Shown here: one piece after another, positions 14,696 through 21,888 of the stretch
Position numbering within the stretch: the first letter of the stretch is position 1
Layout of the letters: each line of letters begins with the position of its first letter
Origin: Clostridia bacterium
GTDB lineage: Bacteria; Bacillota; Clostridia; Christensenellales; Borkfalkiaceae
Assembly: GCA_900767495.1 (NCBI GenBank)
Contig: CAAFZH010000132.1
Coordinates: 1 to 26,740, forward strand
Direction of reading: 5' to 3'
Length of the DNA: 26,740 nt
Position numbers and translations under genes: made by a program
The notes under the pieces: generated by a model
The model's input: the letters and a program-made list of their open reading frames with translations, nothing else
The model's database searches: none
What the model was told of the DNA's origin: nothing

Positions 14696-15847
14696 TTAAC
14701 GCCCTAAAATAAATTTTTCGCACGAATTACGCGCAATTTGCGCAATCTCTTCGCTCGAAGAGCCGAATCGCATAAAGAAATACGCCAAGCCTGCCAACGC
14801 GCATATACCGAGCAAAACCGCAATAATAACGCGAACGGGCGATACGGGAGTTTTGCCGCGAACCTTACCCGTGCTTGCGTTTACCATAACGCCGTAACGC
14901 TTTTTGCCGTATTTATAAGTAGTAAGATATACGGGTAACAGCATATATTTATAAGTTACGTCGCTATGAGTGGTGCTTACGTTGAGATAGTCTACGACGT
15001 CGGCATTATAAGAACGCTTGATACTCTCGCGGATATCGGCGTCCATAACGCGTTTGGCGTCGCTCCAACCGTCTTTTAAATCTTTGGTGTAGCCGTCCGC
15101 AACGAAACCCGATAAATATTTATGCTCGTATACGCAGGCCGCTTTGGTTTTGAACGGCGCAAGCGAGTTGAGTTTTTTCTGATCGAAATTCTCGTTGTTC
15201 GAAATCAGCACGTCGTCGAAAAACTTATTGAGCGTACCGCTTACGTTTTTGTATTCTATGTAAGTTTCCGTGCGCCTGTTTTTACCGCTGCCTACGGTGC
15301 GGGTACGCCTGTACCCTACGCGACCGCTATAAACCGACGTGGTGTTACTGTCAAACGTAAAACACGGCTCGTAAATACCGTGCATGTTTTCGCGTTTAAG
15401 CGTTTTTTTAAACTTTCTCGGCGCAAATATTCGCGATTTAGCCCACTTTTTACAATATTCCGAGGCTTTATCCTCGCCGAACTGAAAGGGAATGACCGCT
15501 TGCGGGCGCAACCCTTTAAAACTGCCCGACTTTACTATGTGCGACGTACCGCAGAACGGACAAGCGGTTGCCGTTTCGTCCGCGCCTACGACGATAGTCG
15601 CGCCGCAGTTTTCGCACCTGTACGTGGCTTGTTCATTCGGGTCCCACTGCTCGGCATTCTTAAAACCTTCGTTAATGTCGTTTTCCGTTACCTCGCGGTT
15701 TTTCTCGAAATTTATCGTGTTTCCGCAATGCTCGCACTTTAAAGTCTGAGTGTCGGGATCGAAAATCATCATTCCGCCGCAGGTCTGGCATTTAACGCTG
15801 TCGGTTTTTATTTCTTTAAGTTGGTGATCGTATAATTCTTCGCTCAT
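14696..15847 (-). CDS. Membrane-anchored TFIIB-type zinc-ribbon protein, YdjG-like
   Basis: 383 aa. Two N-terminal zinc ribbons are visible (CQTCGG with CEHCG; CENCGA with CPFCG), followed by the conserved PQAVIPFQFGEDKA-SEYCKKWAKSRIFAPRKFK region, a beta-rich middle containing VYSGRVGYRRTRTV and YKYMLLPVYLTTYKYGKKRYGVMVNASTG, and a single C-terminal transmembrane helix (about 336-357). This matches the Bacillus YdjG type. In Bacillus ydjF (PspA) and ydjGHI form a membrane-stress unit (family knowledge). Here it is two genes downstream of an SPFH (YdjI-like) gene, with no PspA or YdjH. The ribosome site is weak and lies just after a stable hairpin (15867-15892). Confidence 0.8.
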   Translation of the reverse strand: MSEELYDHQLKEIKTDSVKCQTCGGMMIFDPDTQTLKCEHCGNTINFEKNREVTENDINEGFKNAEQWDPNEQATYRCENCGATIVVGADETATACPFCGTSHIVKSGSFKGLRPQAVIPFQFGEDKASEYCKKWAKSRIFAPRKFKKTLKRENMHGIYEPCFTFDSNTTSVYSGRVGYRRTRTVGSGKNRRTETYIEYKNVSGTLNKFFDDVLISNNENFDQKKLNSLAPFKTKAACVYEHKYLSGFVADGYTKDLKDGWSDAKRVMDADIRESIKRSYNADVVDYLNVSTTHSDVTYKYMLLPVYLTTYKYGKKRYGVMVNASTGKVRGKTPVSPVRVIIAVLLGICALAGLAYFFMRFGSSSEEIAQIARNSCEKFILGR

Positions 15848-15866
15848 ATCACAATATACACGCTTG

Positions 15867-15892
15867 CCCCGCGACCGATAACGGTCGTGGGG
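15867..15892 (-). other. Stable hairpin just upstream of the zinc-ribbon gene
   Basis: CCCCGCGACC and GGTCGTGGGG pair (one G-U) around a 6-nt loop, 19 nt before ATG 15847. No T-run follows on either strand, so it is not a standard terminator; an RNA-processing or translation-control element is possible. Confidence 0.5.
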
Positions 15893-15913
15893 CTGAACGA
15901 TTTTACTTTAAAA

Positions 15914-16111
15914 TTATTTGACGTCGTTGAGTTCGTCAAGCATCTTTTCAAGGTCGGCGCCGTGTACAGCCGCCGCCTCGCCTACGGTTTCGCCGTGAGC
16001 GATTGCACAACCAAGGCAGTGCATTCCGTAACGCATAAGAATTTCCGCCGCGTTAGGATTTATATCGAGAGCCTCGGTGATGATAGTGTTTTCGGTAATC
16101 TTTCTTTCCAT
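15914..16111 (-). CDS. DUF1858 domain protein
   Basis: 65 aa, the entire protein being one DUF1858 domain: TENTIITEALDINPNAAEILMRYGMHCLGCAIAHGETVGEAAAVHG. The GMHCLGC cysteine pair is the family hallmark, also seen next to hybrid-cluster and redox proteins. The function is unknown; a redox or metal role for the two cysteines is inferred. Its position between the SPFH gene and the zinc-ribbon gene places it in that operon. AAGGAG lies 14 nt before ATG 16111, longer than usual, while an in-frame ATT codon sits at the ideal distance. Confidence 0.88.
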   Translation of the reverse strand: MERKITENTIITEALDINPNAAEILMRYGMHCLGCAIAHGETVGEAAAVHGADLEKMLDELNDVK

Positions 16112-16136
16112 AATAATATATTAAACTCCTTTTATT

Positions 16137-17195
16137 TTACAGTTTATGTCCGCATTTAGGGCAGAATTTGTTGTTTGCGGAAACTTCGCCGCCGCATTCG
16201 GGGCAGAATTTTTTACCTTCTTGCTTTGCTCCGCACTCGGGGCAGAATTTACTGCCGACGGGGATGCTTGCTCCGCAACCGCCGCATTTAACGGTGTTTG
16301 CCGCAGGAGCAGCCTGAGCGGGTTGTTGTTGCGGTTGTTGAGATTGATTCATAACGCCCGCCATAATTCCGCCGAGTCCCATTCCCGCGCCGAGCCCTAC
16401 GCCCGCGCCCATAAACGCGCCGCCGTTACCGGGGTTAGCCGCAGCGGTTTTCAACGCCTCCGCAGCGGAAACTTTCATAAGCGTATCGGTCTGACTGCCG
16501 AGTATGCCGAGTTTGGACCTTTCGTCCAGAGCCTTTTCGACTTCGCTCGGAACGGACATATTCTCGATAAACAAGTCGGAAAGTTCCAGACCTATTTCGC
16601 GGAATTTCGCCTGTATTTTAGCCTTGACTATTTCGTTGAACTCCATAGTATTGGCGGCAAGGTCCAAAGCGGAAATCCTGCTTTCGCCCAGAGCGTCGGC
16701 AAGCGAGGATAAAAGCATCGTCTTTAAAAAGCCCGTTATATCCTCGGTTTTGAAACTGCTGGAAGTGCCGAAGAGTTCCTTTAAGAACACGGCGGGGTCG
16801 TCTACTTTAAACGAGAACGCGCCGTAACCTCTTACCCTTATCGCGCCGAATTCGGGGTCGCGCATCATTATGGGGTTAAGCGTTCCCCACTTGATATTCG
16901 TAAAGCGTTTAGTGTTTATGAAATAAACGTCGCAGGTAATGGGCGTTTCAAACGCGTATTTCCAAGCCGCAAGTTTGGTAAGTATAGGCAATATTTCGGT
17001 TTTTAAGTTATGCAAACCGGGCATTAAAACGTCCGCGATTTGTCCCTTATAAACGAATATGGCGACTTGCGATTCCTTTACGGTAACGGTAGACTTATCG
17101 TTTACCTCCCTGCCGTAATTTTTGAACGGGTATTTATATACCATCGTGTCTTTGCTGTCGTCGTTCCAAACTACATTCAGTCTGAATAATGCCAT
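16137..17195 (-). CDS. SPFH/band-7 protein with C-terminal zinc ribbons, YdjI-like
   Basis: 352 aa. Residues about 1-250 form an SPFH domain of the type annotated as virion-core-like/YdjI (FRLNVVWNDD, VKESQVAIFVYKGQIADVLMPGLHNL, NTKRFTNIKWGTLNPI, FGAIRVRGYGAFSFKV). A Gly-rich segment (about 255-280) and a Gln/Pro/Ala linker follow, then two zinc ribbons (KCGGCGASIPVGSKFCPECG and KFCPECGGEVSANNKFCPKCG). There is no membrane helix. In Bacillus YdjI recruits PspA to the membrane with YdjGH (family knowledge). Here it is first in a three-gene unit with DUF1858 and a YdjG-like protein. It has its own promoter (17260-17288), and GGAGG precedes ATG 17195. Confidence 0.88.
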   Translation of the reverse strand: MALFRLNVVWNDDSKDTMVYKYPFKNYGREVNDKSTVTVKESQVAIFVYKGQIADVLMPGLHNLKTEILPILTKLAAWKYAFETPITCDVYFINTKRFTNIKWGTLNPIMMRDPEFGAIRVRGYGAFSFKVDDPAVFLKELFGTSSSFKTEDITGFLKTMLLSSLADALGESRISALDLAANTMEFNEIVKAKIQAKFREIGLELSDLFIENMSVPSEVEKALDERSKLGILGSQTDTLMKVSAAEALKTAAANPGNGGAFMGAGVGLGAGMGLGGIMAGVMNQSQQPQQQPAQAAPAANTVKCGGCGASIPVGSKFCPECGAKQEGKKFCPECGGEVSANNKFCPKCGHKL

Positions 17196-17259
17196 TTATT
17201 TTTCCTCCGATAAATATATGCTCGTATTTTTCGGACCACGCCGAAATTATTACACCTAT

Positions 17260-17288
17260 ATATTATCACAAATTAAGCGACTTTGCAA
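17260..17288 (-). promoter_or_regulatory. Promoter of the SPFH-DUF1858-zinc-ribbon operon
   Basis: TTGCAA (17288-17283), 17-bp spacer, TAATAT (17265-17260) on the minus strand, about 65 nt upstream of ATG 17195. Confidence 0.6.
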
Positions 17289-17304
17289 TAATTTTTAAGC
17301 ATTT

Positions 17305-19197
17305 TTATTTAATTTTCAACGCGCGCATAGCATTTAATATAGCAAGAACGGCAACTCCGACGTCTGCGAACACCGCCATCCACATATTAGCAAACCCAAC
17401 CGCGCTTAAAATAAGCACGCCGAATTTTATGGCAAGCGAGAACACGACGTTCTCTCTTACTATGCGCATAGTTTTTTTCGCTATGCGTTTTGCCAAAGGA
17501 ATATCGGACAGTCTGTCGTGCATAAGCACTACGTCGGACGCCTCTATCGCGCTGTCGCTGCCGACCTGCCCCATAGAAACGCCTACGTCGGAACGCATTA
17601 AAACGGGCGCGTCGTTTATACCGTCGCCGACGAAAGCGACTACGTCGTTTTTGCCTTTATTTTTAATGAGTTCGTCTACGCGGCTTAACTTATCCTGCGG
17701 CAAAAGTCCCGCAGAATATTCGTCTATACCGAGTTCTTCCGCAACGGGTTTCGCCGCCGATTCGTTATCGCCCGTAAGCATTATAACTTTCGTACCGCTG
17801 TCTTTAAGTTCGGCAATAACGCGTTCGGCGTCGGCTTTAGGTTTATCCGCAACGCAAATTTTGCCCAAATACTCGCCGTTTTTGGCAACGTATACCGTAG
17901 TGCCGCCGTAGTCGCCCTCTTCAACGCTTATACCCAGATCTTTCATAAGTCTTGCATTGCCGCAAGCGATTACTTCGTCGCCGTACTCGGCTTTAACGCC
18001 CCTGCCCGCAACTTCGGTTATAAGATACCTTTCGTCGGCTTTGCCTACGCCCTCGGCGCAAATGCTCTTTGCAACGGGGTGGCTCGATTTGTTCTCGCAT
18101 AGAAACGCCGCCGAAAGTATTTCCTCGCGCTTATTTTCGGGATATACGCCAAGGACTTTAAATTCACCCTCGGTAAGAGTACCCGTTTTATCGAATACGA
18201 TAGTATTAACTTTTTCGAGTTGTTCTATATAGTTCGCTCCTTTGATAAGTATACCCTTACTGCTTGCACCGCCTATACCGCCGAAAAAGCCGAGCGGAAT
18301 AGAAATTACAAGCGCACAGGGACAGGAAACCACGAGAAAGGTAAGCGCGCGGGTTATCCATTTAGCCCATTGATTCTGACCTGAAAAAGTAAAAATAACG
18401 GACGGAATAATTGCGAGCGCGAGTGCGGAAAACACGACGAAAGGCGTATAATATTTTGCAAACGCCGAAATAAAGTTTTCGGTTTTTGCCTTTTTACCCG
18501 AGGCGTTTTCGACCATATCGAGTATTTTTGACGCCGTACTGTCGTAAAACTCCTTTTCTACGGTAATTTCGATAGTTCCGTCTAAAACGATAGTTCCGCT
18601 TAAAACCTCGCTGCCCTCTTCGGCAAACACGGGCGCGCTTTCGCCCGTCAGAGCGCAGGCGTTTATATTGGTATGCCCCTTTATAACTTTGCCGTCGAGC
18701 GGAATTTTTTCGCCTACGCGAATTTGTACGGTTTCGCCCACGCTTACCTCTTCGGGGTAGACCTCGATAAAGTTGCCGTCGCGCAAAACGCGCGCCTGAT
18801 CGGGACGAATATCCATAAGCGAGGCTATGGACTTACGCGATTTGCCCACAGCGTAATCCTGAAATATTTCGCCCACCTGATAAAACAGGATAACCGCAAC
18901 GCTTTCGGCAAAATCGCCCGGATTGCCCTCGACCGTTTCGACTATGCCGAGAGTAAACGCGCCGAGCGACGCGACCGTCATTAAAAAGTTTTCGTCGAAA
19001 ACTTTACCGCGCGATATGTTACGCGCCGCCTTAAACAGTACGTCGTACCCTGCGCCAATAAATATCGCGCCGTATAAAAACGGGCGCAATAAGGCGGGTA
19101 TCGCTATAATTTTGTCTACGATATACACCGCAAAAAACACCGCGAGGCACACGCTAGTTCGGATTGTCTTTTTTTGTAATTCAGTCAATTTTTTCAT
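17305..19197 (-). CDS. P1B-type heavy-metal ATPase, Zn/Cd/Pb class
   Basis: 630 aa. The order of elements is that of a P1B pump: four N-terminal membrane segments, actuator ALTGES, metal-binding CPC in helix 6 (Cys292, Cys294), phosphorylation site DKTGTLTEG (Asp336), SHPVAKS (His-Pro), MLTGDN, GDGINDAPVL, and a last helix with ADVGVAVLAILNAMRAL. The Asp in that helix is typical of ZntA/CadA. There is no N-terminal metal-binding domain; a separate HMA protein at 19572 may supply it. It exports Zn/Cd/Pb from the cytosol (class inference). AGGAG lies 11 nt before ATG 19197. A 374-bp gap filled with repeats separates it from the HMA gene and its regulator. Confidence 0.95.
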   Translation of the reverse strand: MKKLTELQKKTIRTSVCLAVFFAVYIVDKIIAIPALLRPFLYGAIFIGAGYDVLFKAARNISRGKVFDENFLMTVASLGAFTLGIVETVEGNPGDFAESVAVILFYQVGEIFQDYAVGKSRKSIASLMDIRPDQARVLRDGNFIEVYPEEVSVGETVQIRVGEKIPLDGKVIKGHTNINACALTGESAPVFAEEGSEVLSGTIVLDGTIEITVEKEFYDSTASKILDMVENASGKKAKTENFISAFAKYYTPFVVFSALALAIIPSVIFTFSGQNQWAKWITRALTFLVVSCPCALVISIPLGFFGGIGGASSKGILIKGANYIEQLEKVNTIVFDKTGTLTEGEFKVLGVYPENKREEILSAAFLCENKSSHPVAKSICAEGVGKADERYLITEVAGRGVKAEYGDEVIACGNARLMKDLGISVEEGDYGGTTVYVAKNGEYLGKICVADKPKADAERVIAELKDSGTKVIMLTGDNESAAKPVAEELGIDEYSAGLLPQDKLSRVDELIKNKGKNDVVAFVGDGINDAPVLMRSDVGVSMGQVGSDSAIEASDVVLMHDRLSDIPLAKRIAKKTMRIVRENVVFSLAIKFGVLILSAVGFANMWMAVFADVGVAVLAILNAMRALKIK

Positions 19198-19246
19198 TTT
19201 CGACTAAACTCCTGTTTTTTTATTTTAGTTTCGTTTTCACCGTTCG

Positions 19247-19278
19247 GTGCAAGGAACGCAGCGACTGCGGCAATCCCC
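19247..19278. repeat. Half element of the palindromic repeat (inverted right half)
   Basis: GTGCAAGGAACGCAGCGACT and the following GCGGCAATCCCC resemble the reverse complement of the right half of the element at 19320-19425. The opposite half is missing. It lies in the 19198-19571 gap, which holds no gene. Confidence 0.6.
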
Positions 19279-19319
19279 GTATTCGTTGTGTTTAAACTTA
19301 AGCGCGGTTAAATTTCCGT

Positions 19320-19425
19320 GTCATCGCGAGCGCAAGCGTGGCGATCCCCTCGAAAAAGTACGCGGTATATACTCCGTACTTTACCCCAAGGGATTGCCAC
19401 AGTCGCTACGCTCCTTCGCAATGAC
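19320..19425. repeat. Palindromic interspersed element, copy 2 (complete)
   Basis: 106 bp. It begins GTCATCGCGAGCGCAAGCG and ends CTTCGCAATGAC; the two ends form a long imperfect stem (GGCGATCCCC against GGGATTGCC inside). The left half is identical to the start of the copy at 26689. A small open frame through it is only the translation of the repeat. Confidence 0.85.
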
Positions 19426-19507
19426 AATAAATTTTGAGGTTTTGGCAACAAGTCTAATGACACGGTAATTCAGCCGCGCTAATGCTCGCGACGACAAAAA
19501 AAAGTAC

Positions 19508-19540
19508 GTCATATTGAGCGTAAGCGCAATATCCCACCGA
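19508..19540. repeat. Half element of the palindromic repeat (left half, second subtype)
   Basis: GTCATATTGAGCGTAAGCG continues with the AATATCCCA segment also found at 3982. The right half is absent, as the HMA gene ends at 19572. Confidence 0.7.
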
Positions 19541-19571
19541 ATAACCGACGCTTTACCAAACGTTTTTCGAC

Positions 19572-19790
19572 TTACAGACCTATAAGTTCCCAGTCGGGTT
19601 CGAGTTTGTTGGCGGCGGCTTTAACCGCGGCGAGAACGCCCTCTTTGGTTTCGTCGTAATCGAGCGTCATTTTTTCGCCTACGAAACTTACGTTTACGGA
19701 ATTTATCCCGTCGAGTTTGGCAACGGCGCGCTCAAGCGCCATGGCGCAGTTTGCGCAGTCGAGATTCTTGATTCTTATTACCTTTTTCAT
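19572..19790 (-). CDS. Stand-alone HMA metal-binding protein
   Basis: 72 aa with one heavy-metal-associated (ferredoxin-like) domain: KKVIRIKNLDCANCAMALERAV with the metal-binding Cys12-x2-Cys15, then GINSVNVSFVGEKMTLDY and the closing strand DWELIGL. The Asp before the first Cys (DCANC) is typical of Zn/Cd/Pb-type HMA domains such as ZntA's. The ATPase of the same cluster lacks this domain, so this is probably its metallochaperone or detached N-terminal domain. AAGGAG precedes ATG 19790. It lies 30 nt after the ArsR gene. Confidence 0.9.
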   Translation of the reverse strand: MKKVIRIKNLDCANCAMALERAVAKLDGINSVNVSFVGEKMTLDYDETKEGVLAAVKAAANKLEPDWELIGL

Positions 19791-19820
19791 AATAGTTGCT
19801 CCTTAAAAATTTTATTTAAA

Positions 19821-20177
19821 TTATTCGCAGACGTGTTCTATCGCCATCTCGAATATTTTTTTAACGTGTTCGTCCGCAAGCGAGTAAAAAACCTCTTTAC
19901 CGCACTTGCGCGCCTTTACGAGTTTGCTTTGGCGCAATACGCGCAGTTGATGCGATATTGCCGACTTTGTCATTCGCAAAAGTTCGCCTATATCGCATAC
20001 GCACATTTCGCTTTCAAACAACGCCATTAAAATATTGGTGCGCGTACTGTCGCCGAAAACTTTGAAAAGTTCGGCTACGTCGTACAACACGTCGTCGCTC
20101 GGCATAAGCGTTCTTACCTTTTCAAGTACGTTTTCGTGCGTTTTCTCACATTCGCAAAGTTTGATTTCGTTTTTCAT
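19821..20177 (-). CDS. ArsR/SmtB family metal sensor, CadC-like
   Basis: 118 aa from ATG 20177, chosen because GAGGGTAAAG lies directly upstream; the longer frame from 20231 would begin inside the promoter. The winged helix-turn-helix core has MCVCDIGELLRMTKSAISHQLRVLRQ. Both known metal sites of the family appear present. The alpha3N-type cysteines are Cys8 and Cys10 near the N-terminus and Cys59 and Cys61 (CVC). The alpha5-type residues are Asp102, His104 and His115, next to Glu118. It is expected to repress the cluster until Cd/Pb/Zn binds. It is transcribed from a consensus promoter that overlaps a palindromic operator. Confidence 0.93.
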   Translation of the reverse strand: MKNEIKLCECEKTHENVLEKVRTLMPSDDVLYDVAELFKVFGDSTRTNILMALFESEMCVCDIGELLRMTKSAISHQLRVLRQSKLVKARKCGKEVFYSLADEHVKKIFEMAIEHVCE

Positions 20178-20193
20178 CTTTACCCTCATTACA

Positions 20194-20211
20194 GTTGAAC
20201 AATTATTCAAC
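20194..20211. promoter_or_regulatory. ArsR-type operator
   Basis: GTTGAA-N6-TTCAAC, an inverted repeat typical of CadC/SmtB operators. It lies just downstream of the -10 box, over the transcription start and 16 nt before the ArsR start codon. Confidence 0.75.
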
Positions 20212-20218
20212 CGTTTAC

Positions 20219-20247
20219 AGTATACTACCACGCAAACGGTTTGTCAA
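20219..20247 (-). promoter_or_regulatory. Consensus promoter of the metal-efflux cluster
   Basis: TTGACA (20247-20242), 17-bp spacer, TATACT (20224-20219) on the minus strand. An additional inverted pair AACCGTTT/AAACGGTT flanks the -10 region and may be a second regulator contact or a start-site hairpin. Confidence 0.85.
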
Positions 20248-20261
20248 CGATTTTGCGCAAC

Positions 20262-20308
20262 TTTTTTTAAAAAAAATCGGTTCGCCGCGTAATTAACGCG
20301 GCGAACCG
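20262..20308 (-). terminator. Terminator of the glycosidase cluster
   Basis: On the minus strand a perfect stem CGGTTCGCCGCGT/ACGCGGCGAACCG (20278-20308, short AT loop) is followed by A and eight T. It starts 6 nt beyond the stop at 20314 and insulates the metal-efflux promoter. Confidence 0.92.
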
Positions 20309-20313
20309 AAAAT

Positions 20314-21522
20314 TTATTCGCTCTCCCTCCACTCGATTTGGTCTACGTCTTTAAGTTTGAACAGCCGCATTTCGCCCGGGGCAAGCCAAAAAGTAACTTC
20401 CTTAAGCGACTTTGCAAAAGTAAGCGTTATCTGGTTGGAAAACCTTTGGTGCGCGTTTACCACCGAAATCCACCTGTCGCCGCTTTCAAACTCGCGGTAA
20501 TAAGTGAGAATAGTCGGATACGGATTCCTTCCGCAAAGCGCTTTTACGGTATCGTCCTCGCAAAATCTCTTTGCGGGGTCGTAGATATGCCCCGTATGAA
20601 AAACTTTTTCCATTTCGATTTTTGCAAAGATATCGGCGTAAAACTTATCGAATATATAATGTTGCCTTTTTAGTATTTCAAAAGTTTCGGTTTTAAGCCC
20701 GTCGCCGAGCAGGGGCGAATTGCGATAACTAGTACCCGCCACGCGGTGATAAAGATAAAACCAGACGAACCCTCTTGCGCCGTGGGCGAGCGCGGTATAA
20801 ATTTGCCAACGAATATCGTCCTCGTCAGGCACGCGGTACATCCAGTGTCCCACGCAAAGCAAAGATATCCAAAGATCCGCGCCGTGCTTTTTACATTCTT
20901 CCACGAACCTGTCGAGAATATAGTAATAACTGTCTATACCCGCCTGCACGTTATAATCTTGTTGCAAGCATTGAGTATACACGTCGAACGAAACGACTTT
21001 GGAATTCGTTTGCTTAATCATATTTTCAAGCAAGCCGTTAAAAAACTCGCAGTTTCTGCCCGTGAGCATCTGAAAGTCCGACCCCGCAAAATACGGCAAC
21101 AAATTGCCGTAAGGCGTAAGATCGGGGCATTCGGCTTTTAACGCGTTTATAGCCTCGATAAACGCGCTCTGTTCTTTCTCGCTGCAATCAGGCTCGTCGC
21201 CGACGAAAAATCCGTAAGTTGCGGGATGATTGCCGAAATCTTTTGCGGCGGCTTTTACGCCGAGTAAAAATTCCTCTTTACCCTTTTTAAGCCGCGTTTT
21301 ATACAGCGTCCGATCGTCGCACACGATGAGTTTTAAACCGAGTTTTTCGCACTCGTCCAAAATATCCAGCATATCGCGTTTATCGCTTACGCCGTCCTCG
21401 TATAAAAAACTCATAGGCAGGTTAAAGCCGAGTTCCTTCCATATTTTAACTTGCTCTTTTTTGAAAACTCCGCTTTTTACGTAGTTCCAAAAAGATATTT
21501 TAATACTTTTGTCGTTTACCAT
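20314..21522 (-). CDS. Cytosolic glycoside hydrolase-like TIM-barrel protein, family not assigned
   Basis: 402 aa with no signal peptide. The first about 310 residues read as a TIM barrel of the GH-A type: KISFWNYVKSGVF, EQVKIWKELGFNLPMSF, LDECEKLGLKLIVCDDR, then YGFFVGDEPDCSE (Asp109-Glu110, candidate catalytic acid at the end of a strand), YGNLLPYF, VVSFDVYTQ (Asp180), ADLWISLLCVGHW and QIYTALAHGARGFVWFYLYH. A C-terminal beta-sandwich follows (RWISVVNAHQRFSNQITLTF). The motif order matches the C-terminal domain of the exported protein at 21889. The substrate is unknown. It is last in the cluster before a strong terminator. I infer intracellular processing of a product released outside. Confidence 0.75.
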   Translation of the reverse strand: MVNDKSIKISFWNYVKSGVFKKEQVKIWKELGFNLPMSFLYEDGVSDKRDMLDILDECEKLGLKLIVCDDRTLYKTRLKKGKEEFLLGVKAAAKDFGNHPATYGFFVGDEPDCSEKEQSAFIEAINALKAECPDLTPYGNLLPYFAGSDFQMLTGRNCEFFNGLLENMIKQTNSKVVSFDVYTQCLQQDYNVQAGIDSYYYILDRFVEECKKHGADLWISLLCVGHWMYRVPDEDDIRWQIYTALAHGARGFVWFYLYHRVAGTSYRNSPLLGDGLKTETFEILKRQHYIFDKFYADIFAKIEMEKVFHTGHIYDPAKRFCEDDTVKALCGRNPYPTILTYYREFESGDRWISVVNAHQRFSNQITLTFAKSLKEVTFWLAPGEMRLFKLKDVDQIEWRESE

Positions 21523-21553
21523 AATTCAAGTAGTTCCGATTTGCGAAAAATTT

Positions 21554-21667
21554 TTAGTCTTTATACGGGTCTTTGACGGTTTCGGTTTCTTCCGACGCGA
21601 CTATTACGTCTACGTTTCCGCTTTGCAAAATTTTAAGCGACGGTTTTTGATAATCGTATTTTTTCAT
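21554..21667 (-). CDS. 37-aa mini-protein, paired with the one at 21739
   Basis: ATG 21667 follows GAGGTAATATAA, a good ribosome site, and a 37-residue frame ends with TAA at 21554. It begins MKKYDYQKPSLKIL, then NVDVIVASEE, and ends KDPYKD. The layout (basic start, Pro, hydrophobic beta-like stretch, Asp-Val-hydrophobic, Ser, acidic stretch, Asp-Pro-Tyr) is shared with the mini-protein just upstream. It has no cysteine and no signal peptide. The function is unknown; a precursor peptide or small binding partner is possible. It lies 31 nt before the barrel gene at 21522. Confidence 0.6.
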   Translation of the reverse strand: MKKYDYQKPSLKILQSGNVDVIVASEETETVKDPYKD

Positions 21668-21738
21668 TTATATTACCTCGTAATTTTTTTATTTTTCAAA
21701 TATAACTCATACCGCCGCCAAACGCCCCGTAAACGGGT

Positions 21739-21870
21739 TTAATTGCCGAACACGGCGGTATACGGATCTGCTATACAATCCTTTTCCTGCGGATTGCTCG
21801 TCCGCACGACGTCATTCGCATATATACGTATATATATTGCGGGGCTTACGTAAGTTTTTAATTTATTCAT
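21739..21870 (-). CDS. 43-aa mini-protein, paired with the one at 21554
   Basis: ATG 21870 follows GAGGTAAAAAT; the frame ends with TAA at 21739. It begins MNKLKTYVSPAIYIRI, then NDVVRTSN, one Cys (KDCIADPY), and ends TAVFGN. It shares the pattern Pro-x-hydrophobic, Asp-Val-Val/Ile, Ser, Asp-Pro-Tyr with the 37-aa neighbour. It starts 18 nt after the stop of the large exported protein, so it is probably co-transcribed with it. The function is unknown. Confidence 0.6.
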   Translation of the reverse strand: MNKLKTYVSPAIYIRIYANDVVRTSNPQEKDCIADPYTAVFGN

Positions 21871-21888
21871 TATTTTTACCTCTTATCT

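Noticed and set aside
19247..19468. Plus-strand 73-codon frame in the repeat cluster
   Set aside because: It is a translation through the palindromic repeat, a common source of false genes in such genomes; no ribosome site or family.
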